Assembly: GCF_016865365.1 (NCBI RefSeq)
Contig: NZ_AP024469.1
Span: 1,355,001 to 1,419,000 of the forward strand
DNA length: 64,000 bases
Source: Geobacter sp. SVR
GTDB lineage: Bacteria; Desulfobacterota; Desulfuromonadia; Geobacterales; Pseudopelobacteraceae
Direction of reading: 5' to 3'
Shown here: one piece after another, positions 1-9,602 of the stretch
Position numbering within the stretch: position 1 is the first letter of the stretch
Layout of the letters: each line of letters starts with the position of its first letter
Made by a program: the position numbers and the translations under genes
The notes under the pieces: generated by a model
Database searches by the model: none
Seen by the model: the letters and a program-made list of their open reading frames with translations, nothing else
Told to the model about the DNA's origin: nothing

Positions 1-211
1 GCTCCCGTTCGGCGCTCAGCCCGTCCAGAAGCAGCGAATAGTCGATGACCTCGCCGGCTGTGCCGAGTTGCGCGCTCTCCTGTTGGAGCATGAGCACCTG
101 GTCGTCGTACAGGTTGCCGGAAAGGTGGAGCAGATGACCGATCAGGGTCGACTTGCCGTCATCGACGCTGCCGCAGGCCAGAAATCGGAGTATCCCGTTG
201 CCGTTTGCCAC
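1..211 (-). CDS. cysN: Sulfate adenylyltransferase subunit 1 (N-terminal part, runs off window)
   Basis: This is the GTPase subunit of ATP sulfurylase, which drives formation of adenosine 5'-phosphosulfate from sulfate and ATP with CysD. Only about 70 residues are in the window. They begin with GTG and contain the GTPase P-loop GSVDDGKST close to the N-terminus, followed by LIGHLLH, as in CysN/NodQ. The start codon shares one base with the cysD stop codon (TAGTG), so the two are translationally coupled in the order cysD-cysN. Whether a CysC (APS kinase) domain is fused at the C-terminus cannot be seen. Confidence 0.9.
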   Translation of the reverse strand, partial: MANGNGILRFLACGSVDDGKSTLIGHLLHLSGNLYDDQVLMLQQESAQLGTAGEVIDYSLLLDGLSAERE

Positions 212-1116
212 TAGAAGTACCCCTCCAGTTTTTTCTTTTCCATGCTGCCGGTCTGGTCGAAATCGATCAATCGCCCGGCCCGCTCCGAACTCCGTGCCCG
301 TTCCAGTTCGTGGACGATCCTCCTGACGGTGGCTGCGCGCGATTCCATCGCCGCGCTCAAGGGGTAGCATCCAAGGGTCCGGAAGCGCACCATTTTCATC
401 TGCGGCGTCTCGTCGGCCGCCAGCGGCATCCGTCCGTCATCCACCATGATCCACTGCCCCTCCCGTTCCACCACCGGTCGGCGGGCGGCGAAATAGAGCC
501 CCACCACCGGGATGCGCTCACGGGCGATGTAGCGCCATACGTCAAGTTCCGTCCAGTCGGAGAGGGGAAAGACGCGGAAGCTCTCCCCCCGGTTCCTTGC
601 CAGGTTTGGAACGCTCCACAGCTCGGGGCGCTGGGCGCGTGGGTTCCAGCGGTGCCCTGCGTCGCGGAAGGAGAAAACGCGCTCCTTGGCCCGGCTTTTC
701 TCCTCGTCCCGCCGGGCACCACCCAGGATCATGTCGTAGCTGCCGGAATCGAGTGCCATGCGCAGGGCTTCGGTTTTCATGATCTCCGTATAGACCCTGC
801 TGCCGTGCGTGAAGGGGGTCACCCCCTGCCTGAGCCCCTCATGGTTGGTGTAGGCGATGAGCTCCATTCCGTGACTGGCTGCCGTGGTGTCGCGGAAGGC
901 GATCATTTCGCGGAATTTCCAGGTGGTATCCACGTGAAGCAGCGGAAAGGGGGGCTTCATTGGGTAAAAGGCCTTGAGCGCCAGGTGGAGCATGACCGAT
1001 GAGTCCTTGCCGATGGAGTAGAGCATGACCGGCCGCTCGGCTTCCGCAACAGCCTCGCGGATGATCCGGATCGACTCCTGTTCCAGTTGATGCAGGGCAC
1101 CGTTCGGCTTCATCAT
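211..1116 (-). CDS. cysD: Sulfate adenylyltransferase subunit 2
   Basis: The catalytic PP-loop ATP pyrophosphatase subunit of ATP sulfurylase works in the cytoplasm on assimilatory sulfate activation. The 301 residues match the family length. The PP-loop SIGKDS is at residues 34-39, and the conserved [15 protein letters not shown] and [12 protein letters not shown] segments follow. GGAGG lies just ahead of the tandem ATG-ATG start. cysN follows with a one-base overlap. The pair indicates sulfate assimilation for cysteine or sulfonucleotides rather than dissimilatory sulfate reduction, which uses the unrelated Sat. No upstream regulatory motif was recognised in the gap to the next gene. Confidence 0.96.
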   Translation of the reverse strand: MMKPNGALHQLEQESIRIIREAVAEAERPVMLYSIGKDSSVMLHLALKAFYPMKPPFPLLHVDTTWKFREMIAFRDTTAASHGMELIAYTNHEGLRQGVTPFTHGSRVYTEIMKTEALRMALDSGSYDMILGGARRDEEKSRAKERVFSFRDAGHRWNPRAQRPELWSVPNLARNRGESFRVFPLSDWTELDVWRYIARERIPVVGLYFAARRPVVEREGQWIMVDDGRMPLAADETPQMKMVRFRTLGCYPLSAAMESRAATVRRIVHELERARSSERAGRLIDFDQTGSMEKKKLEGYF

Positions 1117-1295
1117 GATCCTCCGTTTGAAGTGTAACTCCCCTGTCCCCTTTAGGCCCTATGGGTCCTCCTATCCTAAGAGGGGAAACGCACGATCGAA
1201 ACTACGCCCGGAAATTCCGGCGCGGAGTCATCCCGCTCCGTCCATATTGTTGAACGCTTTTGAATGTACTGGTCCCCAATCCCCGGTCCCCGCCT

Positions 1296-2564
1296 TTAAA
1301 ACGGATACCCCAGCCCCACGAACACGGCCGGCCCTTCGTTGCCGACCCCCACATCGACCCGGCCGATGATGTTGGGGCGGACCACCGCCCTGAAGCCGAT
1401 GCCGACGTTTATCTGAAAGCTGTTAGGGCTTGCGTTGCTGAGAGAGGACATGACCGAGCCGATGTCGACGAAGGGGGCCAGCTCCCAGTCGGACAGCACA
1501 TTGAACAACCGCCAGCGGAACAGCCTGATCCTCTCCTCCAGGTTGAGCAGCAGATAGCTGTTGTCGATGAAGCGATAACGCCCATAGCCCCTCAGGGTCG
1601 TCTCTCCCCCCAGGGTGCTCTTTTCGAGGAACGGGGCGCTGTCGCCCGAGACCTGGCTGCCGGCCAGGCGCGCCACCGTGATGTAGTGCGCGTCCGCAAA
1701 AGGGTAAAAATACTTGAATTCCGCTTCATATACCTGGTAGTCGGCACTGCTGCCCAAGGCCTGCCAGCTGGTTTCCACGGAAGCCCTGGCCTGCCAGCCC
1801 GAGGTGGGCAGGCTGTCCGAATCGAGGGTGCTGTAGACGGCGGAAATTTTCTGGGCGTGCACCACGAACCCGTTGATGCCCGGAACCGATTCCGCCGTGA
1901 ATTTGTCGGTGATGAAGGGAATTCCCTTGATGGCACCCTGCTTGATATCGACCTTCTTGGCCCGTTCCCCGAAAATCAGCTTGAACTTGTCGAAAAGACG
2001 GTACCCGACGGAGGCTTCCCCTCCCAACTCCTGGTCGGAGTAATTGGTTTCGTTTTCCTTTTTGGCGGTGGACTGAAACCCGAAAAAGCGTGCCGAGCCA
2101 TCCGTATAGGCAACGGCTTCCCCTTCCAGATCGAATTTGTCGGAAAGGAATTCCCGGTCCGAATAGCGGAAGCGGTACTCCTGATTGATCTTGGTGGCCT
2201 TTGCCAGATTGACCCGCCATTGCCGCTCGGGCGTGGGATAGAATGCCCCGTAGAGTATGGTCGTAACCCCGAAATTCTTGTTGTAGTTTATCTGCGGTGC
2301 CATCAGGGTGCTTACCTCGTCCTGGCTGTTGTGCAGCAGGAAAGCACTCAATGCACCGAGGGTGACCCCTTCATTGGGGCTCGAGGCTATGACCGGCAAC
2401 GGAATCGTGACCATTTTCACCTGGTCATCGAAGGTGTCGTTCGTCAGCGGATAGGGCAGATTTTTGCGGGGAACCATGTTCGTGCAGGCTCCCAGGAAGA
2501 AGCTCAGCGACAGGACGACAACCAGGCAGCGCCCGATTTTTATGCTGTTGTCTGGCATGGTCAT
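1296..2564 (-). CDS. Omp85/BamA-TamA-like outer membrane protein with lipobox
   Basis: Predicted outer membrane beta-barrel of 422 residues. A short hydrophobic segment ends in a lipobox (FLGAC, Cys27). The rest is rich in alternating aromatic and polar residues and ends in phenylalanine (VGLGYPF), typical of barrels recognised by the BAM complex. The motif TLRGYGRYRF matches the LRGY/VRGY loop-6 signature of the Omp85 superfamily. There is no room for several POTRA domains, so it resembles short surface-antigen (D15) proteins rather than BamA itself. A lipobox on a barrel protein is unusual. The start could also be two codons inside the stated one. Its cargo is unknown. Confidence 0.75.
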   Translation of the reverse strand: MTMPDNSIKIGRCLVVVLSLSFFLGACTNMVPRKNLPYPLTNDTFDDQVKMVTIPLPVIASSPNEGVTLGALSAFLLHNSQDEVSTLMAPQINYNKNFGVTTILYGAFYPTPERQWRVNLAKATKINQEYRFRYSDREFLSDKFDLEGEAVAYTDGSARFFGFQSTAKKENETNYSDQELGGEASVGYRLFDKFKLIFGERAKKVDIKQGAIKGIPFITDKFTAESVPGINGFVVHAQKISAVYSTLDSDSLPTSGWQARASVETSWQALGSSADYQVYEAEFKYFYPFADAHYITVARLAGSQVSGDSAPFLEKSTLGGETTLRGYGRYRFIDNSYLLLNLEERIRLFRWRLFNVLSDWELAPFVDIGSVMSSLSNASPNSFQINVGIGFRAVVRPNIIGRVDVGVGNEGPAVFVGLGYPF

Positions 2565-2778
2565 GAATGGGCCGTGGATGGTTGGTGAAAGCTGACCGAC
2601 AACAAACAGTATGACCGAAAATGTCCATTGTGCAACGCGTCGGGGAGAGGTAGGGCGGGGCTGGTTTTATAAGTATCTGTAGAAAGCGGATTTTTGTGCG
2701 GTGCACACCAGCGGCCTGCTTCCGGACGGAACGGTGGTACGCTTGTAACGGAAGCCCATCACCAGTCAGGAGGTCATC

Positions 2779-3069
2779 ATGAATACCTTCATCATATTCT
2801 TCCGTTTCACAGACAAGGGGATCGCCGGCATCAGGGAATCACCGGCCCGGGTCGAGGCCGCCAAGGAAAAGGCCCGAAGCATGGGGGCCGTAGTGAAGCA
2901 CTTCTATGCCCTCAGCGGCCTCTATGACACGATGCTGATGCTGGAAGCCCCCAGTGAGGAGCATGTCGCACGCATCGCCCTGTCGATCGCCTCGCAGGGG
3001 AACGTGAAGACCGAGGTTGTACGGGCCTTCGACGAGCAGGAGTATTGCCGGATCGTGTCGGAGCTGTAG
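2779..3069 (+). CDS. GYD domain protein
   Basis: A small cytoplasmic protein of 96 residues that resembles the GYD family of dimeric alpha-beta barrel (ferredoxin-like) proteins. FIIFFRFTDKG starts strand 1, an amphipathic helix with AAKEKARSMGA follows, then YALSGLYDTMLMLEAP as the family's G-x-YD strand. The family is widespread and its biochemical role is unknown. AGGAGG stands seven bases ahead of the ATG. The gene is alone on the plus strand between minus-strand units, so it probably has its own promoter in the upstream 200 bases. Confidence 0.8.
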   Translation: MNTFIIFFRFTDKGIAGIRESPARVEAAKEKARSMGAVVKHFYALSGLYDTMLMLEAPSEEHVARIALSIASQGNVKTEVVRAFDEQEYCRIVSEL

Positions 3070-3263
3070 ATGTACAGAAAGAAAAATCAGATCTAGCGGA
3101 TTTGAAAAGGAGGGGGAGCAGGCGCAGAGCTTGATGCCAAGCGGTGAATCGGCGGCTGGGGGATGCTGCGCCGGGGCATGAGAGAAAGCAAAGTGGGGTT
3201 GTATATTATGGAAAAGCGTCGGCAATGGAGTGAACCAGATGCACCACTTGGGAGAGTACAGCA

Positions 3264-3297
3264 CAAAAAAAGAGAGTCGGTAACTTACCGACTCTCT
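3264..3297 (-). terminator. Rho-independent terminator of the initiator tRNA
   Basis: A perfect 13-bp inverted repeat (AGAGAGTCGGTAA at 3271-3283 with its complement at 3285-3297) is followed on the minus strand by a run of seven T. It lies 8 bases past the tRNA 3' end. Confidence 0.88.
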
Positions 3298-3305
3298 TGG
3301 TTTTT

Positions 3306-3382
<77 letters not shown>

Positions 3383-3458
3383 TCAATGTGAATACTCTTT
3401 ATATCCAAAGAGCTCCTGCTTGTCAATATAAAATTTCAAGCGAGCTGTTTTTTTATTG

Positions 3459-4244
3459 TCAATTGTGATCGGGGATGACGATCGCTCCTTTGCCGAGCTT
3501 GCCGGCCAGATCCTTGGCTGCATCCTGTTCGAGCTTTCTGCCGACCTGCACGCGGTACCAGGTGCCTTTGTCTCCCTGATTTGATTCGACAATGGTGACG
3601 TTCAGCCCCTTGCCGGCCAGCTTGCTCCTGAGGCTTTCGGCTTCGGATTTCAGGGTGTATGAAGCCACCTGGACGACAAAACCGTTATTGTCACGGACCC
3701 TTGCGGCAGGCTTTTCCGAGGTTGCCGATTTTTCCGGCGGTGCTGCAGGGGCCTCGGCATCGGACTGCACCTGTTTCAGGTTGGAAGGTATGGCGGCTTG
3801 AAGCGGTTTTTTGCCTTTGTCGTCGCCCGCATTGATACCGCTGCCGAGGACATTGCTTTTCTGGCCGCTGGGCAGCGTCTTGTAAAAGCTCAGGTTCGGT
3901 TCGGGGGCGGCCTGGGGGGCCGGTGCGGACTGCTGGCCGCCGGCCTGACCCTGGTGGGAGGCCGCCTCAGGCGAGAGGGCCTGCTGTGCCGTTTTTACCG
4001 CCTGCACCGGGGTTGCCGGCGCCTTTGGCGAATTCTCCAGGCTGGTTTGCTCCATGGCGGCCTGAAATGACTTTTTGGCCGCCTTCTGCGAGAAGAACCA
4101 GCCGGTGCCGTAGCCGGCAATGAAGGTGACAACGGCTATGACGACCGTGACGGTCGTGATCGGCCTGACCGGCTCCTTGCGGGGCCTGACCTTGCCATGC
4201 CCTCCGATGTATGACTGCTTTGGCTCGCTGTAATCGATGCGCAT
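3459..4244 (-). CDS. SPOR domain membrane protein
   Basis: A bitopic inner membrane protein of 261 residues. A short basic cytoplasmic tail is followed by a membrane helix at about residues 29-51, a long Ala/Pro/Gln-rich linker, and a C-terminal SPOR domain at about 184-255 (FVVQVASYTLKSEAES...GTWYRVQVGRKLEQDAA). SPOR domains bind peptidoglycan stripped of stem peptides at the division septum. The start at 4244 is chosen because GGAG stands seven bases ahead of it; a longer frame would run into argS. It directly follows argS by 10 bases, an arrangement common in this lineage. FtsN-like function is an inference from domain order. Confidence 0.88.
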   Translation of the reverse strand: MRIDYSEPKQSYIGGHGKVRPRKEPVRPITTVTVVIAVVTFIAGYGTGWFFSQKAAKKSFQAAMEQTSLENSPKAPATPVQAVKTAQQALSPEAASHQGQAGGQQSAPAPQAAPEPNLSFYKTLPSGQKSNVLGSGINAGDDKGKKPLQAAIPSNLKQVQSDAEAPAAPPEKSATSEKPAARVRDNNGFVVQVASYTLKSEAESLRSKLAGKGLNVTIVESNQGDKGTWYRVQVGRKLEQDAAKDLAGKLGKGAIVIPDHN

Positions 4245-4254
4245 GGAGACTCCG

Positions 4255-5946
4255 CTACATCCTTTCCGGGGCGGATATTCCCAGGATGGAAAGGGCATTT
4301 TTCAGGGTCTGGGCGGTACGCTTGAGCAGATACAGCCGTGCGTTCGACAGGGCCGGATCTTCGCTGAGGACGCGGTTTTTATTGTAAAAACTGTGGAAAC
4401 AGCCGGCCAGTTCGCTCAGGTAGTAGGTCAGCCGGTGCGGTTCGAAGTGCCGGGCGCTCTCCTCGACCGTGTCGGGCAGGGCAGTCAACAGCTTGATCAG
4501 CTGCAGTTCCTCCGGGGTTTCCAGCAGGGCCAGCTTCTCCGCTGTGGCCTGATCCGGCACGCGGTATCCCTTCTCGACTGCGTTCTCGAAAATGCTGCAG
4601 ATGCGGGCATGGGCATACTGGACATAGTAGACCGGGTTGTCGGGCGATTGTTCTTTTGCCAGATCGATGTCGAATACCAACTGCGAGTCGGGCTTGCGCA
4701 TGATGAAGAAGAACCGGGTGGCATCACGGCCCACTTCGTCGATCAGGTCGCGCAGGGTTACATAGCTGCCGGCGCGTTTGGAGATCTTGACCTCTTCCCC
4801 TCCGCGCAGGACTGTCACCATCTGGTGCAGCACATATTCGGGCCACCCCCGGGGTATGTCGCGGTCAAGCGCCTGTAGGCCCGCCCGGACGCGGGTAATG
4901 GTGCTGTGATGATCCGAGCCCTGTTCGTTGATCACCCGGGTGAAGCCGCGCTCCCACTTGTCGAGGTGATAAGCGATATCGGGTACGAAATAGGTGTATC
5001 CGCCGTCGCTCTTGCGCATGACGCGGTCCTTGTCGTCTCCGAAGTCGGTTGTCCGCAGCCACAGCGCACCATCCTGCTCATAGGTATGGCCGTTGCTGTT
5101 GAGCTGCTGAACGACGCTCTTGACCTTCCCGTTGGTATAGAGGCTCGATTCGAGAGTAAAAACGTCGAAGCGGACATCAAAGGCCTTCAGATCCAGGTCC
5201 TGTTCGTGGCGCAGGCTGGCCACTGCAAATGAGCGGATCGCTTCCAGATCATGGGGATCGCCTGCGGCGGTGACGTGGCGGTCGTCCGCATCCACGGTTT
5301 CCTGCGCCAGATAGGCGCGGGCCACATCCTTGATATATTCCCCCTGGTAGCCGTCCGCCGGCCAGCGCGGGTCGTCCGGCTCGATGCCGAGGCAGCGGGC
5401 CTGCACCGACAGGGCGAGATTGGAAATCTGTTGCCCCGCGTCATTGTAATAGAACTCGCGGGTCACATCCCAGCCGGTGGCGCTGAGCAGGCGGCAAATG
5501 GTGTCGCCGATGGCTGCCCCGCGACCGTGGCCGATGTGCAACGGGCCGGTTGGGTTGGCACTGACGAACTCTACCTGCACCTTTCTACCGGCCCCGCTTT
5601 TCGTCAGGCCGAAGACTTCGCCCTGTTCCGCGATCTCGATCAGGATTGTCTGCCATGCGGCGGGGGAGACGAAGAAATTGATGAAGCCCGGTCCGGCTAT
5701 GTCGACCCTGCTGAGCAGACCATTGCCGTCCCCGATATGGCGGATCAGGAGTTCGGCTACCTGGCGCGGCGCTTTGCGCTCCCCTTTGGCCATCTGCATG
5801 GCTATGTTGCAGGAGAAGTCGCCGTGATCCGGACTGGCGGGGATGCCTACGACAACGGCGGGAATGGGGGAGGAGTTAAGTTCATTGGCCGACGCAGCGG
5901 CCTGCAGGGCAGTTTCAACCAGCGAGGCAATTCTTTGGCGCATCAT
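4255..5946 (-). CDS. argS: Arginyl-tRNA synthetase
   Basis: Class I aminoacyl-tRNA synthetase that charges tRNA-Arg. The 563 residues fit the family. The N-terminal Add-1 domain is followed by [15 protein letters not shown], with the HIGH motif at residues 137-140. The KMSKS-equivalent loop reads KISKRAG. The C-terminal DALR anticodon-binding domain contains [13 protein letters not shown], and the protein ends PERM with the usual terminal methionine. It is followed by the SPOR protein at 10 bases and preceded by ftsB at about 150 bases. Confidence 0.97.
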   Translation of the reverse strand: MMRQRIASLVETALQAAASANELNSSPIPAVVVGIPASPDHGDFSCNIAMQMAKGERKAPRQVAELLIRHIGDGNGLLSRVDIAGPGFINFFVSPAAWQTILIEIAEQGEVFGLTKSGAGRKVQVEFVSANPTGPLHIGHGRGAAIGDTICRLLSATGWDVTREFYYNDAGQQISNLALSVQARCLGIEPDDPRWPADGYQGEYIKDVARAYLAQETVDADDRHVTAAGDPHDLEAIRSFAVASLRHEQDLDLKAFDVRFDVFTLESSLYTNGKVKSVVQQLNSNGHTYEQDGALWLRTTDFGDDKDRVMRKSDGGYTYFVPDIAYHLDKWERGFTRVINEQGSDHHSTITRVRAGLQALDRDIPRGWPEYVLHQMVTVLRGGEEVKISKRAGSYVTLRDLIDEVGRDATRFFFIMRKPDSQLVFDIDLAKEQSPDNPVYYVQYAHARICSIFENAVEKGYRVPDQATAEKLALLETPEELQLIKLLTALPDTVEESARHFEPHRLTYYLSELAGCFHSFYNKNRVLSEDPALSNARLYLLKRTAQTLKNALSILGISAPERM

Positions 5947-6097
5947 GTGTGAGAGTGTTCCTTGGTGTCGATCGGATTGAGGGCGAGCGCGTCATGTCCT
6001 TGGTATTCGAAAGTGCGGGAGAATTCCGTCATGCGGAATCGCTTGTGGCTATCCTCGTTCCGGTCGCACTCGGGGCGGCCTGGCCGGGAAAGCATGT

Positions 6098-6394
6098 TCA
6101 TTCCTTTTTTTCCGGAGGGAACTGATATATCACTTCGTTGCTGCGAACCAGGCCGAAGTCCTTGCGGGCGACACTTTCGATATAGCGCCGATCGGTTCTG
6201 AGGGCCTGAATTTCCCGTTTCAGGTTTTCGTTGTCGGCGCGCGTCTCGCTGAGACGGGCATCGACTTTGGCCTTGTCCTGCTTCAGCTCGTAAATGCGCA
6301 ACAACCCCTTGTCACCGAATACGGTGAAGAAGAGGATAAAGGTGATGCATCCCGCCGGAATGAGGTACAGCCTTTTCTGGAGGCGCAGTTTCAC
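6098..6394 (-). CDS. ftsB: FtsB/DivIC-type septum formation initiator
   Basis: A bitopic cell division protein of 98 residues. It has an N-terminal membrane helix at about residues 10-27, then a coiled coil (RIYELKQDKAKVDARLSETRADNENLKREI), then the conserved tail with RTDRRYIESVARKDFGLVRSNEVIYQFP. This matches FtsB, which bridges FtsL and FtsQ in the divisome. It begins one base past the uxs stop, so it is in one transcript with the UDP-sugar genes. Neighbouring SPOR and amidase genes fit a cell-envelope and division cluster. Confidence 0.9.
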   Translation of the reverse strand: MKLRLQKRLYLIPAGCITFILFFTVFGDKGLLRIYELKQDKAKVDARLSETRADNENLKREIQALRTDRRYIESVARKDFGLVRSNEVIYQFPPEKKE

Positions 6395-6395
6395 G

Positions 6396-7331
6396 TTATC
6401 CCTTTGCGATACAAGCCTCGAAGTATTCGGCCGTCATGCGGAGCCCGTCTTCCAGGGCCACGAGCGGTTTCCAGTCAAGTTTCGCACCGGCCAGTGAGAT
6501 GTCCGGGCGCCGTTGTTTCGGATCGTCCTGTGGCAGTGGTTTGAAGATGATACGCGATCGCGAATTAGTTATTTTAACAATTTTTTCTGCAAACTCAAGG
6601 ATTGTATTTTCAGTCGGATTGCCCAGATTGACCGGCCCGATGAAGCCTTCGCACTCCATCATGCGGTTCATGCCTTCCACCAGATCAGCGACATAGCAGA
6701 ACGAACGGGTCTGGGAACCGTCGCCGTACACGGTGATGTCTTCGTTGCGCAGGGCCTGCAGAATGAAGTTGGAAACCACCCGGCCGTCGTTTTCAGCCAT
6801 GCGGGGGCCGTAGGTATTGAAAATGCGGATGATGCGGATGTCAACCCCGTTCTGGCGGTGGTAATCCATCATCAGGGTTTCGGCTACCCGTTTGCCTTCG
6901 TCGTAGCAGCTGCGGATGCCGATCGGGTTGACGTTGCCCCAGTAGTCCTCGGTCTGCGGGTGGATCTGCGGATCGCCGTACACTTCGGACGTAGAGGCCT
7001 GCAGAATGCGGGCCTTGACCCGTTTGGCCATGCCCAGCATGTTGATGGTGCCCATGACGCTGGTCTTGACGGTTTTGACCGGATTGTACTGGTAGTGCAC
7101 CGGCGAGGCGGGGCAGGCCAGGTTGTAGATGCGATCCACTTCCAGCAGGACCGGTTCGACGATGTCGTGGCGCACCAGTTCGAAGCGGCGGTTGTCCAGC
7201 AGGTGGATGATGTTGTCCTTGGAGCCGGTGAAGAAGTTGTCCAGGCAGATGACATCGTGCCCCTGTCCGAGCAGGCGTTCGCACAGGTGTGAGCCGATGA
7301 AGCCGGCGCCGCCGGTGACCAGGATGCGCAT
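6396..7331 (-). CDS. uxs: UDP-glucuronate decarboxylase (UDP-xylose synthase)
   Basis: An extended short-chain dehydrogenase of 311 residues that converts UDP-glucuronate to UDP-xylose with bound NAD. The Rossmann motif TGGAGFIGS lies at residues 6-14, STSEVYGDP near 114-121, and the catalytic YxxxK is Tyr143/Lys147. [10 protein letters not shown] and the absence of a 4-epimerase signature favour decarboxylase. The start at 7331 has GGAGGG six bases upstream; the frame stays open far upstream through ugd, but that extension is not protein-like. It starts two bases after ugd, which makes its substrate precursor. The product probably feeds a surface polysaccharide. Confidence 0.9.
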   Translation of the reverse strand: MRILVTGGAGFIGSHLCERLLGQGHDVICLDNFFTGSKDNIIHLLDNRRFELVRHDIVEPVLLEVDRIYNLACPASPVHYQYNPVKTVKTSVMGTINMLGMAKRVKARILQASTSEVYGDPQIHPQTEDYWGNVNPIGIRSCYDEGKRVAETLMMDYHRQNGVDIRIIRIFNTYGPRMAENDGRVVSNFILQALRNEDITVYGDGSQTRSFCYVADLVEGMNRMMECEGFIGPVNLGNPTENTILEFAEKIVKITNSRSRIIFKPLPQDDPKQRRPDISLAGAKLDWKPLVALEDGLRMTAEYFEACIAKG

Positions 7332-7333
7332 GA

Positions 7334-8689
7334 TTATCCCTCCGGGTGGATGGTTCTGCCGTTTCTGCCCAGGGGCAGGTAGGTGAATCCGGCGGCAGCC
7401 ATACGATACGGTTTGTACAGGTTGCGGGAGTCGAAAACGACCGGACTTTTCAGGGCAGCGGAAATGCGGTCGAAGTCGGGATTGCGGTATTCGCTCCAGT
7501 CGGTGATGACTGCCAGGGCATCGGCATTGGCCAGGATTTCGTACTGGTTGTGGCTGTATTCGATCCGGTCGCCGAAGACCTTCTGCGCCTCTTTGATCGC
7601 CTCGGGGTCGTGGGCCCGCACAGTGGCACCGGCTGCCAGCAGGCGCTCGATGATGGTGATGGCCGGGGCTTCGCGCATGTCGTCGGTGCGGGGCTTGAAG
7701 GACAGGCCCCAGCAGGCGATGATCCGTCCGGCCAGGGGGCGCTCCTGATCGGGGAAACCCAGGGACTTGATGATCTTCTCGGCCAGCACCTCTTTCTGGC
7801 GTTCGTTGACCTCTTCCACCGCCTTGAGCAGCAGGAAGTCGTACTCGCATTCGTCAGCGGTCCTTACCAGTGCCTTGACATCCTTGGGAAAGCAGGACCC
7901 GCCATAGCCGGGGCCGGGAAAGAGAAAATCGTAGCCGATGCGGGAGTCAGAGCCGATCCCTTCGCGCACGGCCGCCACATCGGCCCCCATCCGTTCGCAC
8001 AGGTTGGCGATCTGGTTCATAAAGGAGATGCGGGTGGCCAGCATGGCATTGGCGGCGTACTTGGTCATCTCGGCGCTGCGGATGTCCATCACGATCATGC
8101 GGTTCTGCTTGCGCATGAAGGGATCGTAGAGCTCTTTCATCAGCTCGGCAGTGCGGACGTTGTCGGTGCCGATCACCACCCGGTCGGGCTTCATGAAGTC
8201 CTCGATGGCGGCCCCTTCCTTGAGGAATTCGGGATTGGAGACCACATCGAACTCGTAATCGACCCTGCGAAGGGCCAACTCCTCCCTGATCGCCTCCCGG
8301 ACCTTGTCGGCAGTGCCGACCGGCACGGTGGACTTGTCCACGATGATTTTGAAGCCGTTCATGGCGCGTCCGATTTCGCGGGCCACACCCAGCACGTACT
8401 GCAGGTCGGCGGAGCCGTCCTCGCCAGGGGGGGTGCCGACGGCAATGAAGGCCATCAGGGAATCCCGGACAGCCTCCGGGGCATTGGTGGTGAACGACAG
8501 GCGCCCTTCCGAAAGGTTGCGGAGCACCATCTCCTTGAGTCCCGGCTCGTAGATCGGGACGATTCCCTGCTTGAGCCCGTCGATGCGGGCCTGATCGATA
8601 TCCACCGTAACTACCGTATTGCCGCTTTCAGCGAAACAGGCGGCTGCCACAAGGCCGACATAGCCGGCGCCGAATATGCAAATCTTCAC
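7334..8689 (-). CDS. ugd: UDP-glucose 6-dehydrogenase
   Basis: It oxidises UDP-glucose to UDP-glucuronate with two NAD. At 451 residues it is full length. The NAD-binding GAGYVG is at residues 7-12, and the catalytic loop [12 protein letters not shown] carries Cys266, the thioester nucleophile. DKSTVPVGT and [19 protein letters not shown] are also conserved. It stands directly upstream of uxs, so the two genes make UDP-xylose in sequence. The gap to rsmI is 67 bases. Confidence 0.95.
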   Translation of the reverse strand: MKICIFGAGYVGLVAAACFAESGNTVVTVDIDQARIDGLKQGIVPIYEPGLKEMVLRNLSEGRLSFTTNAPEAVRDSLMAFIAVGTPPGEDGSADLQYVLGVAREIGRAMNGFKIIVDKSTVPVGTADKVREAIREELALRRVDYEFDVVSNPEFLKEGAAIEDFMKPDRVVIGTDNVRTAELMKELYDPFMRKQNRMIVMDIRSAEMTKYAANAMLATRISFMNQIANLCERMGADVAAVREGIGSDSRIGYDFLFPGPGYGGSCFPKDVKALVRTADECEYDFLLLKAVEEVNERQKEVLAEKIIKSLGFPDQERPLAGRIIACWGLSFKPRTDDMREAPAITIIERLLAAGATVRAHDPEAIKEAQKVFGDRIEYSHNQYEILANADALAVITDWSEYRNPDFDRISAALKSPVVFDSRNLYKPYRMAAAGFTYLPLGRNGRTIHPEG

Positions 8690-8756
8690 CAGGTTGCTCC
8701 CGAAAAAATTGTAATGACAAGATATATCACAGCAAATGGCCCGTATTCCAGCACTA

Positions 8757-9602
8757 TTATGGCGGTGAATCGCTGTCTTTAAGCTGCAGGGCCAGTGAAT
8801 ACGCCTCGTTGCGGGCGGTGCCGGTCAGTTCGGCCGCTTTGCGGGAAGCATCCTTGACCGACAGCCCTTCCTCCTTCAGCAGGCGCCACAGCACCCGGTC
8901 CAGCGGTTCCGCCGTATCTACGACGGCCTGGCCCGGCGCCACCAGGATGACGATCTCACCCCGCGTCCTGCCGGGGGGCAGGGCTGCCAGCACTTCGGAC
9001 AGCGTGCCCCGGGCATACTCCTCGTAAATCTTGGTCAGCTCGCGTGCCACCACGACCTGCCGGTCTCCCATCACCTCCAGCAGGTCGGCCAGCGTGTCCT
9101 CCAGGCGGTGGGGAGCCTCGTACAGCACCAGTGTCCCCGGCACGCCGGACAGACCGGAAAGGAAGCTGCGCCGTTTGCCCTGTCGAGAGGGGGGGAATCC
9201 GGCAAAGGTGAAGGTGTCGCTGGGGAGGCCGGAGCCCGAAAGGGCTGTTATGGCTGCACAGGCACCGGGTACCGGTACCACGCGGATGCCCTCGGCTGCG
9301 GCATCCCGCACCAGCTGATAGCCCGGGTCCGAAATACAAGGGGTACCGGCGTCAGAGATCAGCGCCACCGATTTGCCCTGACGCAGCGCGTTCAGGATGC
9401 GCTCACCCTTGAACTGCTGGTTATGGTCGAAATAGGAGGTCAGCGGTTTGGAGATGGTGAGGTGATTGAGCAGCTTGAGCGAGTGGCGGGTATCCTCGGC
9501 AGCAACCAGATCCACCTCTCCCAGGATGCGCACAGCCCGGTAGGTGATATCCTCCAGGTTGCCGATGGGGGTGGCGATGATGTACAGGGTGCCGCTCGTC
9601 AT
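8757..9602 (-). CDS. rsmI: 16S rRNA (cytidine(1402)-2'-O)-methyltransferase
   Basis: A SAM-dependent tetrapyrrole-methylase-fold enzyme that 2'-O-methylates C1402 in the ribosomal P site. The 281-residue protein starts TLYIIATPIGNLEDITYRAVRIL and has the family motifs AAEDTRHSLKLLNH, SDAGTPCISDPGY, and PVPGACAAITALSGSGLP. The catalytic core is followed by VLYEAPHRLEDTL and a C-terminal helical part. The start codon overlaps the amidase stop by four bases (ATGA), so translation is coupled. Confidence 0.95.
   Translation of the reverse strand: MTSGTLYIIATPIGNLEDITYRAVRILGEVDLVAAEDTRHSLKLLNHLTISKPLTSYFDHNQQFKGERILNALRQGKSVALISDAGTPCISDPGYQLVRDAAAEGIRVVPVPGACAAITALSGSGLPSDTFTFAGFPPSRQGKRRSFLSGLSGVPGTLVLYEAPHRLEDTLADLLEVMGDRQVVVARELTKIYEEYARGTLSEVLAALPPGRTRGEIVILVAPGQAVVDTAEPLDRVLWRLLKEEGLSVKDASRKAAELTGTARNEAYSLALQLKDSDSPP

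Noticed and set aside
1260-2588. Long plus-strand frame opposite the Omp85-like gene
   Set aside because: Shadow of the barrel gene; the barrel has a signal sequence, loop motif and terminal phenylalanine while the shadow has none.
7332-7850. N-terminal extension of uxs
   Set aside because: The extra residues are low-complexity Arg/Pro/Gly from another frame of ugd; the Rossmann start at 7331 has a good ribosome binding site.
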